A DNA stretch of 14,070 bases from JBDLIL01 sp039714855 (GTDB taxonomy: Bacteria; Patescibacteriota; Microgenomatia; UBA1400; PJMF01). The position numbers and the translations under genes were made by a program. Location of the stretch: contig JBDLIL010000024.1 of assembly GCA_039714855.1 (NCBI GenBank), forward strand, positions 1 through 14,070. Direction: 5' to 3'. Positions within the stretch are counted from its first letter, which is position 1, and each line of letters begins with the position of its first letter. A model generated the notes under the pieces. It saw only the letters and a list, made by a program, of their open reading frames with translations, searched no databases and was not told the DNA's origin. Positions 5,573-12,172 of the stretch are shown here, one piece after another.

Positions 5573-7300
5573 TTACCCCACCGTCTGCAGCTGCCAGAAT
5601 TTTTTGTATAAACTACTTTTTTTGGTGAGTAACTGCTTGTGCGAACCGATTTCTCTGATTTCTCCATCTTCCATAACCACTATTTTTTCAGCTTTTGTAA
5701 TAGAAGATAATCTATGAGCAATGATTAACGTAGTCTTACCCTTGGCAGCTTTCCAAAAAGCATCTTGAATTAATTTTTCGGATTCTGAATCTAGTTGGCT
5801 AGTAGCTTCGTCAAAAATAATGATCTCGGGATCGGAAAGAATCATCCTGGCAATAGCTAAGCGCTGCTTTTGACCACCAGATAATTTAACACCACGCTCA
5901 CCGACATTAGTTTTATATGCCTTTGGCATTGTGCTAATGAAATCATGTAGGTTTGCCATCTTGGCAGCTTCGATAATTTTTTCTTCTGTAACATCCAAAG
6001 CGCCGTAAGCAATATTAAAAGCAATAGTATTGTTAAACATGATAGGCTCTTGTGGCACTACACCCATATGAGAGCGCAAATGACTCTTGGTCATTTTTTT
6101 CAAATCCACTCCATCAATAGTAATTTTTCCAGAGTTGGGATCATAGAAACGCATGAGTAATTTAGTCACAGTGGTCTTACCTGCACCAGAGTGACCCACA
6201 AAAGCCACCGATTGTCCTGGCTTGATAGTCAAATCAAAATCCCTAATCGCTCCCTGCTTACCTTCAGGATAAGAAAACGAAGTATTTTCAAACTTAATTT
6301 TGCCTTTTACATTTTCTAATGTTACTGGCTCAGCTGGATCCTTCACTTGCTCTTTTAGTGGCAACCAAGAAAAATATTTCACCAAATCTACATGGTGTTT
6401 GGCAAAATTTCTTAGTTCGTAAATAAGTTCAAAAAATCTGTAATAAAATACCGACACGTAACCCAACATAGCAATATACTCTCCTCCAGTTAACTCCCCT
6501 CTAATGGTTTGCCCCAAGCCAATAAATAAAACTAAAAATAAACCCGTGTTACTAATAGCTCCCACACCCAAATCTATTAAACGAAAAGAATTGGCAAAAA
6601 GCCAAAGTTTTTGCAACCAACTTTGAAATCGAGATCGCAAATGGCTTAATTCCTTATCTTCTTTGGCAAACAACTTTACTGTCTCATAATTTAGCAAGTT
6701 GTCCACTATCACAGCTGAAACATCATCCTCAGCTTCGTTAAACTCTTTTCTAGTCCTCATGTTATATCGAATCAAGAGAAAAGCTAAGCTGATATTTATT
6801 GCAAAAGTAACTGCCATAATCCCTAATAAACTTGAGTTTAAAGAGGTGAAAAATATGGTCATGACCACGAAATTTACGAATATCCTAGTCATCCTGACGT
6901 TGATAATGTGATGGATGCTAAAAAAAGCCTGATCGCCACGTTTAATAGCACTAATAAGTGAACCAGTGCTTTTTGTTAAGTGGAAAGCAAAATCAAGATC
7001 TTGAATTTTTTTGAATACTGCGACACGAGCATCTCTGGCAGCTGGCAATAAAAAAGTATCACCTACAAAAATGCTACCCGCATTTAAGATAATCTCAACT
7101 ACATAAAGACCAGCATAAGCTATAAGAATTTTTAACAATAACTGATAATCACCTGAGGGAATAGCATCAACAAATAATTTATAAAAGTACGGAATTACGG
7201 CTTCTGACAAACCCCATAACAACACCAACACCATGAAGCTCAAAAACCTGAAACGATATTTGTACAAAAATGAATAGTAAGTTTTATATAGTTTCCACAT
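5573..7300 (-). CDS. ABC exporter half-transporter (MsbA/multidrug type)
   Basis: A fused membrane-ATPase half-transporter that would act as a dimer to export a lipid, peptide or drug; the substrate is unknown. Numbered from the chosen ATG, the membrane domain covers about residues 1-300 with several hydrophobic segments. The nucleotide-binding domain has Walker A GHSGAGKTT (369-377), Q-loop Q417, signature LSGGQ (473-477), Walker B with D497/E498 and the switch H529, so all ATPase residues are present. The frame extends 27 codons upstream to a TTG at 7381, but that adds a hydrophobic stretch that would upset the usual six-helix topology, so MWKLYKTYY is preferred as the N-terminus. It lies downstream of the XRE regulator gene and 15 bases upstream of ychF. 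Confidence 0.88.
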   Translation of the reverse strand: MWKLYKTYYSFLYKYRFRFLSFMVLVLLWGLSEAVIPYFYKLFVDAIPSGDYQLLLKILIAYAGLYVVEIILNAGSIFVGDTFLLPAARDARVAVFKKIQDLDFAFHLTKSTGSLISAIKRGDQAFFSIHHIINVRMTRIFVNFVVMTIFFTSLNSSLLGIMAVTFAINISLAFLLIRYNMRTRKEFNEAEDDVSAVIVDNLLNYETVKLFAKEDKELSHLRSRFQSWLQKLWLFANSFRLIDLGVGAISNTGLFLVLFIGLGQTIRGELTGGEYIAMLGYVSVFYYRFFELIYELRNFAKHHVDLVKYFSWLPLKEQVKDPAEPVTLENVKGKIKFENTSFSYPEGKQGAIRDFDLTIKPGQSVAFVGHSGAGKTTVTKLLMRFYDPNSGKITIDGVDLKKMTKSHLRSHMGVVPQEPIMFNNTIAFNIAYGALDVTEEKIIEAAKMANLHDFISTMPKAYKTNVGERGVKLSGGQKQRLAIARMILSDPEIIIFDEATSQLDSESEKLIQDAFWKAAKGKTTLIIAHRLSSITKAEKIVVMEDGEIREIGSHKQLLTKKSSLYKKFWQLQTVG

Positions 7301-7422
7301 AATGTAAGTAAGTGTACTAGTAACTAAGCTACTAAGTAAAACAACAGCACAAACGAAGTAACTTCTAGTTGAAGCCTTCAAATCCCGAACAGAGCAACTT
7401 TCTTTTGGAAAATGTAAATGTA

Positions 7423-7428
7423 ATTATA
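7423..7428 (-). promoter_or_regulatory. Possible -10 box upstream of the ABC exporter gene
   Basis: A perfect TATAAT on the minus strand in the XRE-ABC gap, with no convincing -35 at 16-18 bases. It would give a leader of about 115 bases to the ATG at 7300, or about 35 bases to the alternative TTG at 7381. Confidence 0.35.
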
Positions 7429-7456
7429 CACTAGTTGTTCAAACTATTGCCTTGGC

Positions 7457-7753
7457 TTAAGCCCTTTTATTCAAAAGCGCCTTTACTTTCTTCAACTCTT
7501 CTTCTATTAGCAACAATTTAGAACGCAATTGTGCGTCATCTTCTGGCATCTCATCCACAAAATACTGAAATGGTGTTTTAGTGATTTTACTGATTTTCTT
7601 TAACATTCCCACACTAGGCTCAGCCCTACCAACTTCATAAGCACTAATAGCTTTATCTGACAGCTTTAACGCCTTGCCCATATCTTTTTGCGAAAGGTTA
7701 GCACTCTTGCGAGCTTTTTTAATTTTCTTGGCGAGTGATTTATTTTGCTTCAT
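7457..7753 (-). CDS. XRE-family helix-turn-helix regulator
   Basis: A 98-residue Cro/CI-type DNA-binding protein. The HTH covers about residues 8-62: IKKARKSANLSQKDMGKALKLSD (first helices and turn), KAISAYEVGRAEPSVGMLKKIS (recognition helix and following helix). The C-terminal third (about 70-98, EDDAQLRSKLLLIEEELKKVKALL) has a heptad-like spacing of leucines and charged residues, suggesting a short dimerising coiled coil. No other domain is present. It is divergent from a degenerate receiver-domain gene, with three similar 11-bp sites spaced 21-22 bp between them. Downstream on its own strand is the ABC exporter. It may regulate either side; the targets are not known. Confidence 0.88.
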   Translation of the reverse strand: MKQNKSLAKKIKKARKSANLSQKDMGKALKLSDKAISAYEVGRAEPSVGMLKKISKITKTPFQYFVDEMPEDDAQLRSKLLLIEEELKKVKALLNKRA

Positions 7754-7766
7754 TGGTGATATATTG

Positions 7767-7820
7767 ACTCTACTATTGTTAGAGTTTATTCTACTAATAC
7801 TTACTATTTACTCTAATATT
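7767..7820. repeat. Three 11-bp direct repeats, candidate XRE operator
   Basis: ACTCTACTATT (7767), ATTCTACTAAT (7788) and ACTCTAATATT (7810) are spaced 21 and 22 bp apart, two helical turns, so they face the same side of DNA. They fill the divergent gap between the XRE gene and the receiver-like gene, including its likely -10 region. Confidence 0.45.
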
Positions 7821-7829
7821 TTCAATCTT

Positions 7830-8201
7830 ATGAAAAAAATCTCAACCTTGGTTATTGAACCCAACAAAGATCTCATCGCCCCTTATCTTCATTTGTCTAA
7901 AACATATACTATCACTAGAGTTGATTCTCTCCAAACAGCATTTGAATGCTTGTTGGACTCTCCTCCCAAATTAGTTCTACTTTCAGTTAGCTATCCCAAA
8001 ATAGATTTAGTAGATTTTTTAATAGAACTAAAATGTATTTCTCGTTATGAATTAATCCCTCTAATCTTTGTACTTGATTTCTCAGAGCATTTAAACTTTA
8101 TTCCTGGCACTAGCTGGGGTGGGCAATTGGGCTTGCTTCACAATCTCTCCTCCAGACGCGAGGTAAATGCCACCTTGCATAGGATTTTATCCGAAACGTA
8201 A
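7830..8201 (+). CDS. Degenerate response-regulator receiver-like protein
   Basis: A 123-residue protein that reads like a receiver (CheY-like) fold. STLVIEPNKDLIAPYL stands in place of the first strand and acidic pocket. SLQTAFECLLDSPPKLVLLSVSYPKID stands in place of the DLVLLDxxMPxxD region, and LIPLIFVLDFSE matches the strand with the conserved Thr/Ser. The phospho-acceptor Asp is replaced by S52, and the acidic pair is E10-P11-N12. If the fold is right, this is a pseudo-receiver that cannot be phosphorylated in the usual way. No output domain follows. The start ATG is chosen because upstream codons overlap the divergent XRE gene. The fold call is inferred from pattern, not from a search. 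Confidence 0.6.
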   Translation: MKKISTLVIEPNKDLIAPYLHLSKTYTITRVDSLQTAFECLLDSPPKLVLLSVSYPKIDLVDFLIELKCISRYELIPLIFVLDFSEHLNFIPGTSWGGQLGLLHNLSSRREVNATLHRILSET

Positions 8202-8206
8202 AGACG

Positions 8207-8288
8207 TTACTTCGATACGCCCCGCCAACGGCGGGGCACTCAGTAACCGAGCTTACCGAGTAGCCCCCAAAGGGGCATATCGAGGTAA
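8207..8288. repeat. Intergenic element folding as a four-way junction
   Basis: An 11-bp outer helix (TTACTTCGATA 8207-8217 with TATCGAGGTAA 8278-8288, one G-U pair) closes three hairpins. These are GCCCCGCC-AAC-GGCGGGGC (8219-8237), ACTCAGTAA-CCGAGC-TTACCGAGT (8238-8261, one mismatch) and GCCCC-CAAA-GGGGC (8263-8276). Only single bases join the arms. The GC content stands out from the AT-rich surroundings. It lies between the receiver-like gene and radC. It may be a REP/BIME-like dispersed element or a structured RNA; the sequence alone cannot decide. Confidence 0.6.
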
Positions 8289-8298
8289 GAAATAAAAC

Positions 8299-8377
8299 CC
8301 CAGATATTTCTCCTCCTACGCTAAAGCTTCGGAAGGACAGGCCAGAATTTACAAATATTTAATATCCCAGATATTTC
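8299..8377. repeat. 12-bp direct repeat pair flanking the dispersed element
   Basis: CCCAGATATTTC occurs at 8299-8310 and 8366-8377. The space between holds the dispersed element at 8309-8349 and an AT-rich tail. The pair could be a target duplication or just reuse of a common AT-rich motif. Confidence 0.4.
8309..8349 (+). repeat. Dispersed short repeat, longest copy in the window
   Basis: This stretch runs from TCTCCTCCTAC through AAAGCTTCGGAAGGACAGGC to AGAATT. It aligns over its whole length with 12405-12446 (minus strand), inside recR, and its ends match 2553-2580. It is therefore a member of a small repeat family scattered in this genome. Confidence 0.6.
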
Positions 8378-8405
8378 CCAGAATTGCTTGGTAAAATTCG
8401 TCGAA

Positions 8406-9071
8406 ATGACAAAGATAAATAAATTACCCAAACACGCTAGACCTCGTGAGAGGTTATTAGAGCTAGGTGCAAATAATCTTAGTAATGAACAACTCATTGC
8501 CGTAATTTTAGGCTTCGGCACCAGCAAAGCTAATGTATTAACTTTGGCCAAAAGAATTTTGAAAAAATATAAAAATATTTCTCAGCTTTCAAATACTAGC
8601 ATCAAAGAATTAACTAAGATTAGTGGCATTGGGCAAATTCAAGCTGGCAAATTAGTAAGTTGTTTTGAATTGGGCAAAAGATTAAATACTAATTCTCAAC
8701 TTATTATTAACAATCCCAGTGATGTTACTAGAGAAATAAAAGATATCAGAGATAAAACTCAAGAATATTTAATAGCGCTTTATTTGGATGCTAGACACAG
8801 ATTGGTAAATAAAGAAACTTTGGCTATTGGCAGTCTAAATTCTCTAGTTTTAGAAGCTCGTGATATTTTTTCCCATGCTTTTAAAATCCCATGTTCCGAA
8901 ATTATCTTAGCTCACAATCACCCCTCTGGCGATATTAATCCCAGTGAAAATGATATTAAGTTTACTCAAAAAATTTTAGAAGCCGGAGAACTGCTAGGAA
9001 TTCAACTAATAGACCACATTATAGTCACCAAAGAAAATTATCTGTCCATGCGAGAAGAAAATTTAATCTAA
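8406..9071 (+). CDS. radC: RadC/JAB-domain protein
   Basis: A 221-residue RadC family protein. The N-terminal part has MTKINKLPKHARPRERLLELGANNLS and a helix-hairpin-helix-like segment (about 62-85, ELTKISGIGQIQAGKL). The C-terminal MPN/JAB domain has the metal motif H-x-H-x7-S-x2-D: H170, H172, S180 and D183 within AHNHPSGDINPSENDI. The family's biochemical role is unproven; a DNA repair function was proposed historically and later questioned. The ATG at 8406 is chosen over an upstream TTG at 8388 because RadC proteins usually begin just before the KxLPxxxRPRE segment. No Shine-Dalgarno site is visible. Its stop overlaps the convergent cysS stop by four bases. Confidence 0.92.
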   Translation: MTKINKLPKHARPRERLLELGANNLSNEQLIAVILGFGTSKANVLTLAKRILKKYKNISQLSNTSIKELTKISGIGQIQAGKLVSCFELGKRLNTNSQLIINNPSDVTREIKDIRDKTQEYLIALYLDARHRLVNKETLAIGSLNSLVLEARDIFSHAFKIPCSEIILAHNHPSGDINPSENDIKFTQKILEAGELLGIQLIDHIIVTKENYLSMREENLI

Positions 9072-10588
9072 GATTTACTTACTTTTTGCTCTTCACCACC
9101 ATCCTCTATCTTAAATCCCAGCTTTTCAACTTGTGTGCGTAGCTCATCAGACTTCTGCCAATCTTTATTTACTCTGGCTTCTTTTCTTTTAATAAGCAAT
9201 TTTGTTATTTCTTCTGGAACAACAAGCTTTTCTTTTTCTTTTTTTGCTTCTTCTTCCAAACCTAGTCCTAGTACTTGATCAAAATTTAAAATCCAAGATA
9301 ACTTCCTTAAAGCTGGAACCTTCTTATCAGCGAGCAAATCCCAAACTATAGCGAGTCCCCTAGAAATTCCTAAATCTTCTTCTACAACACGATCTTCTTC
9401 ATCAGAATTACCATAGCCCAATTCATATTCAGAATTGTAACCAAACTGCAAGCCATAACTAACTCCACTCGTATCGTTATCACTCATTAATTCTCTGAAA
9501 GACAAAATCTTTTTATCACCAATCTCCTCTTTTAGACTCGCAATTTGAGACATTAACTTCTCTCTTCCTTTTTTAGCCGCCTCTAGAGCTTCCCAAGTAA
9601 AATTAAGTGGCTTGCGATAGTGACCAATTAAGAAAAAGTAACGCAAGTCTAAAGGTGAAAAACCACGTTTTTCTAAATCATGCAAGGTGTAGGCGTTGCC
9701 CAAACTCTTACCCATACGTCCACCATCAACTTTCAAAAAAGCTCCGTGAACCCAATATTTAACAAAAGGTTTCTTTCCAGTAGCAGCTTCCGCCTGAGCA
9801 ATCTCATTAGGGTGATGAGTTGACCTTAAATCTTCTCCCCCCACATGAATATCAATTCTATTTCCTAATAGATCGCAACTCATGGCAGAACACTCAATGT
9901 GCCAACCAGGAAACCCTGTTTCCCATGGAGATTCCCACTCCATGTGTCTTTTTTCACCTTTGGGACTAAATTTCCAGAGCGCGAAATCTCGCGGATCTTT
10001 TTTTTCTGGATTTTCTGCTACTCGTGCCCCAGCTTTGATTTGATCCAAATTAGATAACTCGCCATAAGTATTTCCTGCGGCTTCATAAGCTTGAGTGTCA
10101 AAGTAAATGCCATCGCTAATTGGATAAGCGAAGCCTTTTTTTTCAATCTTCTCCACCATTTTTATTTGCTCGTCTATGTAGTCAGTTGCCCAAGTAAATC
10201 CATCTCCAGACTTAGTTTCCATGTTGGGAGACAACATATTCAAGGATTTAAAACTTTTCTTAAAATCTTCTGCGTAAAATTTGGCGATTTCTTGTGCTGT
10301 TTTTCCTTCTCTCCTAGCTCCTTTTTCTAATCTGTCTTCCCCTGTGTCAGCATCACCTTCATTGTCACCAGTTAAATGCCCCACATCAGTGATATTCATC
10401 ACGTAATCTACATCGTAACCTAAGTATTTAAGAGTTCGAACCAAGAGGTCGCTCAAAATATAAGTTCGCCAATTACCAATTTGAACAAAATCATAAACAG
10501 TGGGCCCACAAGCATAAACTCCTACTTTTCCTTCTGCAGTCGGGATAAATTCTTCAATTTTTCTGGAAAGAGTATTATAGAGCTTCAT
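9068..10588 (-). CDS. cysS: Cysteinyl-tRNA synthetase
   Basis: Class I synthetase that charges tRNA-Cys. Zinc ligands C27, C233, H258 and E262 are all present. The signature GPTVYDFVQIGNWRTY (28-43) holds QIGN where HIGH/HIGN is usual, so the first His is Gln (Q36). The KMSKS loop is RMGKS (291-295). Other family landmarks are GWHIECSAM (228-236) and GGEDLRSTHHPNEIAQAEA. A Tyr/Gly/Ser/acidic insert (about 371-404) interrupts the helical domain before GISRGLAIVWDLL, raising the length to 506 against about 460 normally. The C-terminal ARVNKDWQKSDELRTQVEKLG is typical. The start is fixed by MKLYNTLSRK. The gene is convergent with radC and downstream of two unrecognised genes. Confidence 0.96.
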   Translation of the reverse strand: MKLYNTLSRKIEEFIPTAEGKVGVYACGPTVYDFVQIGNWRTYILSDLLVRTLKYLGYDVDYVMNITDVGHLTGDNEGDADTGEDRLEKGARREGKTAQEIAKFYAEDFKKSFKSLNMLSPNMETKSGDGFTWATDYIDEQIKMVEKIEKKGFAYPISDGIYFDTQAYEAAGNTYGELSNLDQIKAGARVAENPEKKDPRDFALWKFSPKGEKRHMEWESPWETGFPGWHIECSAMSCDLLGNRIDIHVGGEDLRSTHHPNEIAQAEAATGKKPFVKYWVHGAFLKVDGGRMGKSLGNAYTLHDLEKRGFSPLDLRYFFLIGHYRKPLNFTWEALEAAKKGREKLMSQIASLKEEIGDKKILSFRELMSDNDTSGVSYGLQFGYNSEYELGYGNSDEEDRVVEEDLGISRGLAIVWDLLADKKVPALRKLSWILNFDQVLGLGLEEEAKKEKEKLVVPEEITKLLIKRKEARVNKDWQKSDELRTQVEKLGFKIEDGGEEQKVSKS

Positions 10589-10610
10589 AACTCATACATC
10601 ATAACTCATA
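10583..10610 (-). repeat. Tandem 14-bp repeat spanning the cysS start codon
   Basis: TATGAGTTATGATG is followed directly by TATGAGTTATGAAG (12 of 14 identical, minus strand). The cysS ATG lies in the second copy. The first copy opens a five-codon reading frame (MMYEL) whose TGA overlaps the cysS ATG. Confidence 0.55.
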
Positions 10611-10620
10611 AGTCAATTAC

Positions 10621-11316
10621 TTAGTTTGCCCCCGCTACTTTTCCCACACCTTTTCTATCTTGCTCTAGCTTGGCAATTGCTTGCTTCTTCTTTGATCCAC
10701 CCGGACCTTTGGGACCCTTCTTAGGGCTACTTGGCATAGTTATTTGTTGATTTTCTTTTTCTTTCCTTATTCTTTCTTCTTCTTTCTTTTGTTCTTCCAA
10801 TTGTTGCTTTTTCATTTTTTCGTTATAGAGTTCTTGAGTATAAGCTTGTTCTTCTTGCGTCATCTTTTGATAGCGCTGATGCATTTGCCGCTTTTTGGCC
10901 TGATCTTCAGGGCTGTCTTGTGCAGGATCAATACCCAAGGCTGCATTAATATCAAAAATAGATAATAAGCCTTTTGCTAAATCCTGAGCCATCCACTTTA
11001 GTTCTTTCTTCGGGCTGACAGGTCTAGCTTTTGCCTGCTTACTTTGTGTACCCAAAGGAGATTGATTTTGCCCCTGCACTCCACTAGTGGGCATCTGACC
11101 TGGGTCAGCAGCAGATTGCGACAAAGCTTTTTGCGCGACTGCTTCTTGAGCCATACCTTCATCAAAATGCTCACCACTAATATTACCCGGCAGCTTATTC
11201 ATTCCTCCACTCATTCTTGGTCGAGATGCCTGCATCGAGCCTGGTCGAGATGCTTGTATCGAGCCTGGTCGAGATGCTTGTATCGAGCCTGGTCGAGATG
11301 CTGGTGATTTCTGCAT
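10621..11316 (-). CDS. Unrecognised Gln/Lys-rich protein with ASRPGSIQ repeats
   Basis: I do not recognise a functional domain. The 231-residue product begins with three and a half copies of an eight-residue unit ASRPGS(I/M)Q (about 6-33), encoded by a 24-bp minisatellite. A Gln/Ser/Gly-rich linker follows. A better-conserved-looking block is KELKWMAQDLAKGLLSIFDINAALGI (about 103-128), followed by a long charged helix (about 140-187, rich in Lys, Glu and Gln, likely coiled coil). It ends in a Lys/Gly-rich tail (SSPKKGPKGPGGSKKK). No signal peptide or membrane segment is visible. A weak AGGAA precedes the ATG. It lies between cysS and another charged protein of similar style; the two may work together. 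It may belong to a CPR-specific DUF family, but I cannot confirm which. Confidence 0.75.
   Translation of the reverse strand: MQKSPASRPGSIQASRPGSIQASRPGSMQASRPRMSGGMNKLPGNISGEHFDEGMAQEAVAQKALSQSAADPGQMPTSGVQGQNQSPLGTQSKQAKARPVSPKKELKWMAQDLAKGLLSIFDINAALGIDPAQDSPEDQAKKRQMHQRYQKMTQEEQAYTQELYNEKMKKQQLEEQKKEEERIRKEKENQQITMPSSPKKGPKGPGGSKKKQAIAKLEQDRKGVGKVAGAN
11219..11302. repeat. 24-bp coding minisatellite, about 3.5 copies
   Basis: Copies start at 11219, 11243, 11267 and 11291 (partial). The second and third are identical; the first differs at two positions. The period is a multiple of three, so copy number can change without breaking the reading frame of the gene it lies in. Confidence 0.9.
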
Positions 11317-11386
11317 AAATTCCTAATTTCTCTAATTGATCTAAATAAATCCCAATATCCAAAAATTAGAAATTAGAATAATTAAG

Positions 11387-11770
11387 TTAATTCTCAATTT
11401 CAATCTTTTTATGTCCAATCTGGATAATCTCATTGCCTTGCATAAAATCTTCATGCTCTTCTTTTTCTTCCTCTAGTTCTTCTTTCTGTTGATGAGCTGC
11501 TTTTACTTGAGGGGAATCTTTTAATCCAGCAATTTCTTGAAGTTTAGCTTGAATATCTGCCTGATCTTCTTGAGCTTGTTTTTCCTGCTGCTGTCTAACT
11601 TCAGCTAATTGCTGCTCTTCGTTTGCCTGCTTCTGAGCTTGGTTATTTTGAGGCGAATTTTTAGATTTTGGATTTTGGGTTCCAGATTTGTTCTTACTAT
11701 CCTCCAAAATATCTTCCAATACGTCTAAGGGACTTTTTTTCTTAGCAGCAGCGGGAGATTTTGTAGTCAT
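11387..11770 (-). CDS. Unrecognised Gln/Glu-rich coiled-coil protein
   Basis: No known domain is recognised. The 127-residue product has a short basic N-terminus (TTKSPAAAKKKSP), then LDVLEDILEDS, an Asn/Gln-rich linker, a Gln/Glu/Ala-rich helix (about 50-105, strongly coiled-coil-like) and a small C-terminal segment EIIQIGHKKIEIEN that looks like a beta strand pair. It lacks a signal peptide or membrane segment. It shares its low-complexity, highly charged style with the downstream 231-residue protein, 70 bases away on the same strand. A TGA-TATTCT extended -10 ends six bases before the ATG, so it likely starts its own transcript. The length and start are supported by that promoter and by absence of any overlap. 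Confidence 0.75.
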   Translation of the reverse strand: MTTKSPAAAKKKSPLDVLEDILEDSKNKSGTQNPKSKNSPQNNQAQKQANEEQQLAEVRQQQEKQAQEDQADIQAKLQEIAGLKDSPQVKAAHQQKEELEEEKEEHEDFMQGNEIIQIGHKKIEIEN

Positions 11771-11785
11771 GCAACAAGAATATCA
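11771..11785 (-). promoter_or_regulatory. Extended -10 promoter, predicted leaderless
   Basis: TGA-TATTCT (11777-11785, minus strand) is an extended -10 followed by six bases and the ATG at 11770. The geometry equals that at ctpA. There is no good -35 and no Shine-Dalgarno site. Confidence 0.5.
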
Positions 11786-11816
11786 CAAATATCAAATATC
11801 TAGTATCTAATATCCT

Positions 11817-12170
11817 CTAGTACGCCCACTCTATCCAATCTAATCCAATATCACGATTTTTCTTGCGTCTCATTCTTTTTTTCTTATTCTTTTTTATTAA
11901 GGTTCTCTGGGCTCTATTAGCCACATCTACTATGGCATTGTATAAATCATGAGCTTGGCGCTTAATAACAATGTCTTTTCCTGGGGTAGAAATATGCAAT
12001 TTAGCTGAAGCCGCTTTGCTATCATTTTTTTTACGAACTACCTTATCTAAAAAAATAGTTATCTTATCTATCTGAGCCCCTTTGCTAAACAATTTTCTAC
12101 AGTGCTTTTGGCAAAAATTACGTATAGCCTCAGACACAGGCAAGCTGTTGGATTGGATAATAACATTCAT
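11817..12170 (-). CDS. hpf: Ribosome hibernation promoting factor (HPF/RaiA family, short form)
   Basis: HPF binds the 30S decoding region and silences or protects idle ribosomes. The 117-residue protein has the HPF/RaiA fold: MNVIIQSNSLPVSEAIRNFCQKHCRKLF (strand and first helix), KITIFLDKVVR, AKLHISTPGKDIVIKRQAHDLYNAIVDVANRAQRTLIKKNKKKR (strands, then the second helix with the typical DLYNAI and basic end). There is no long-HPF C-terminal dimerisation domain; instead a short tail MRRKKNRDIGLDWIEWAY follows. It has a strong promoter, a leader of about 80 bases with two hairpins, and a perfect Shine-Dalgarno site (AAGGAGG). This unusual leader suggests control of translation. Confidence 0.92.
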   Translation of the reverse strand: MNVIIQSNSLPVSEAIRNFCQKHCRKLFSKGAQIDKITIFLDKVVRKKNDSKAASAKLHISTPGKDIVIKRQAHDLYNAIVDVANRAQRTLIKKNKKKRMRRKKNRDIGLDWIEWAY

Positions 12171-12172
12171 AG

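Noticed and set aside
5573..7381. Longer form of the ABC exporter starting at a TTG
   Set aside because: It adds 27 residues containing an additional hydrophobic stretch before the first regular helix. The ATG at 7300 gives the usual exporter N-terminus.
7674..7829. Upstream extension of the receiver-like gene
   Set aside because: The extra codons are antisense to the XRE gene and its promoter gap, and the translation is a run of Leu/Ile/Phe typical of a shadow frame.
8207..8288. tRNA gene in the four-way-junction element
   Set aside because: The size and cloverleaf shape suggest it, but there is no seven-base anticodon loop, no T-loop consensus, and the closing helix is 11 bp.
8321..8551. 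Minus-strand ORF over the 5' end of radC
   Set aside because: It is antisense to radC and the dispersed repeat and has no recognisable protein features.
11219..11302. CRISPR array
   Set aside because: The 24-bp units abut without spacers and lie in frame in a coding region.
11044..11307. Plus-strand ORF ending in a repeated RAWSRCLY motif
   Set aside because: It is the reverse of the minisatellite and the Gln-rich coding region; the minus-strand frame is longer and fits its neighbours.
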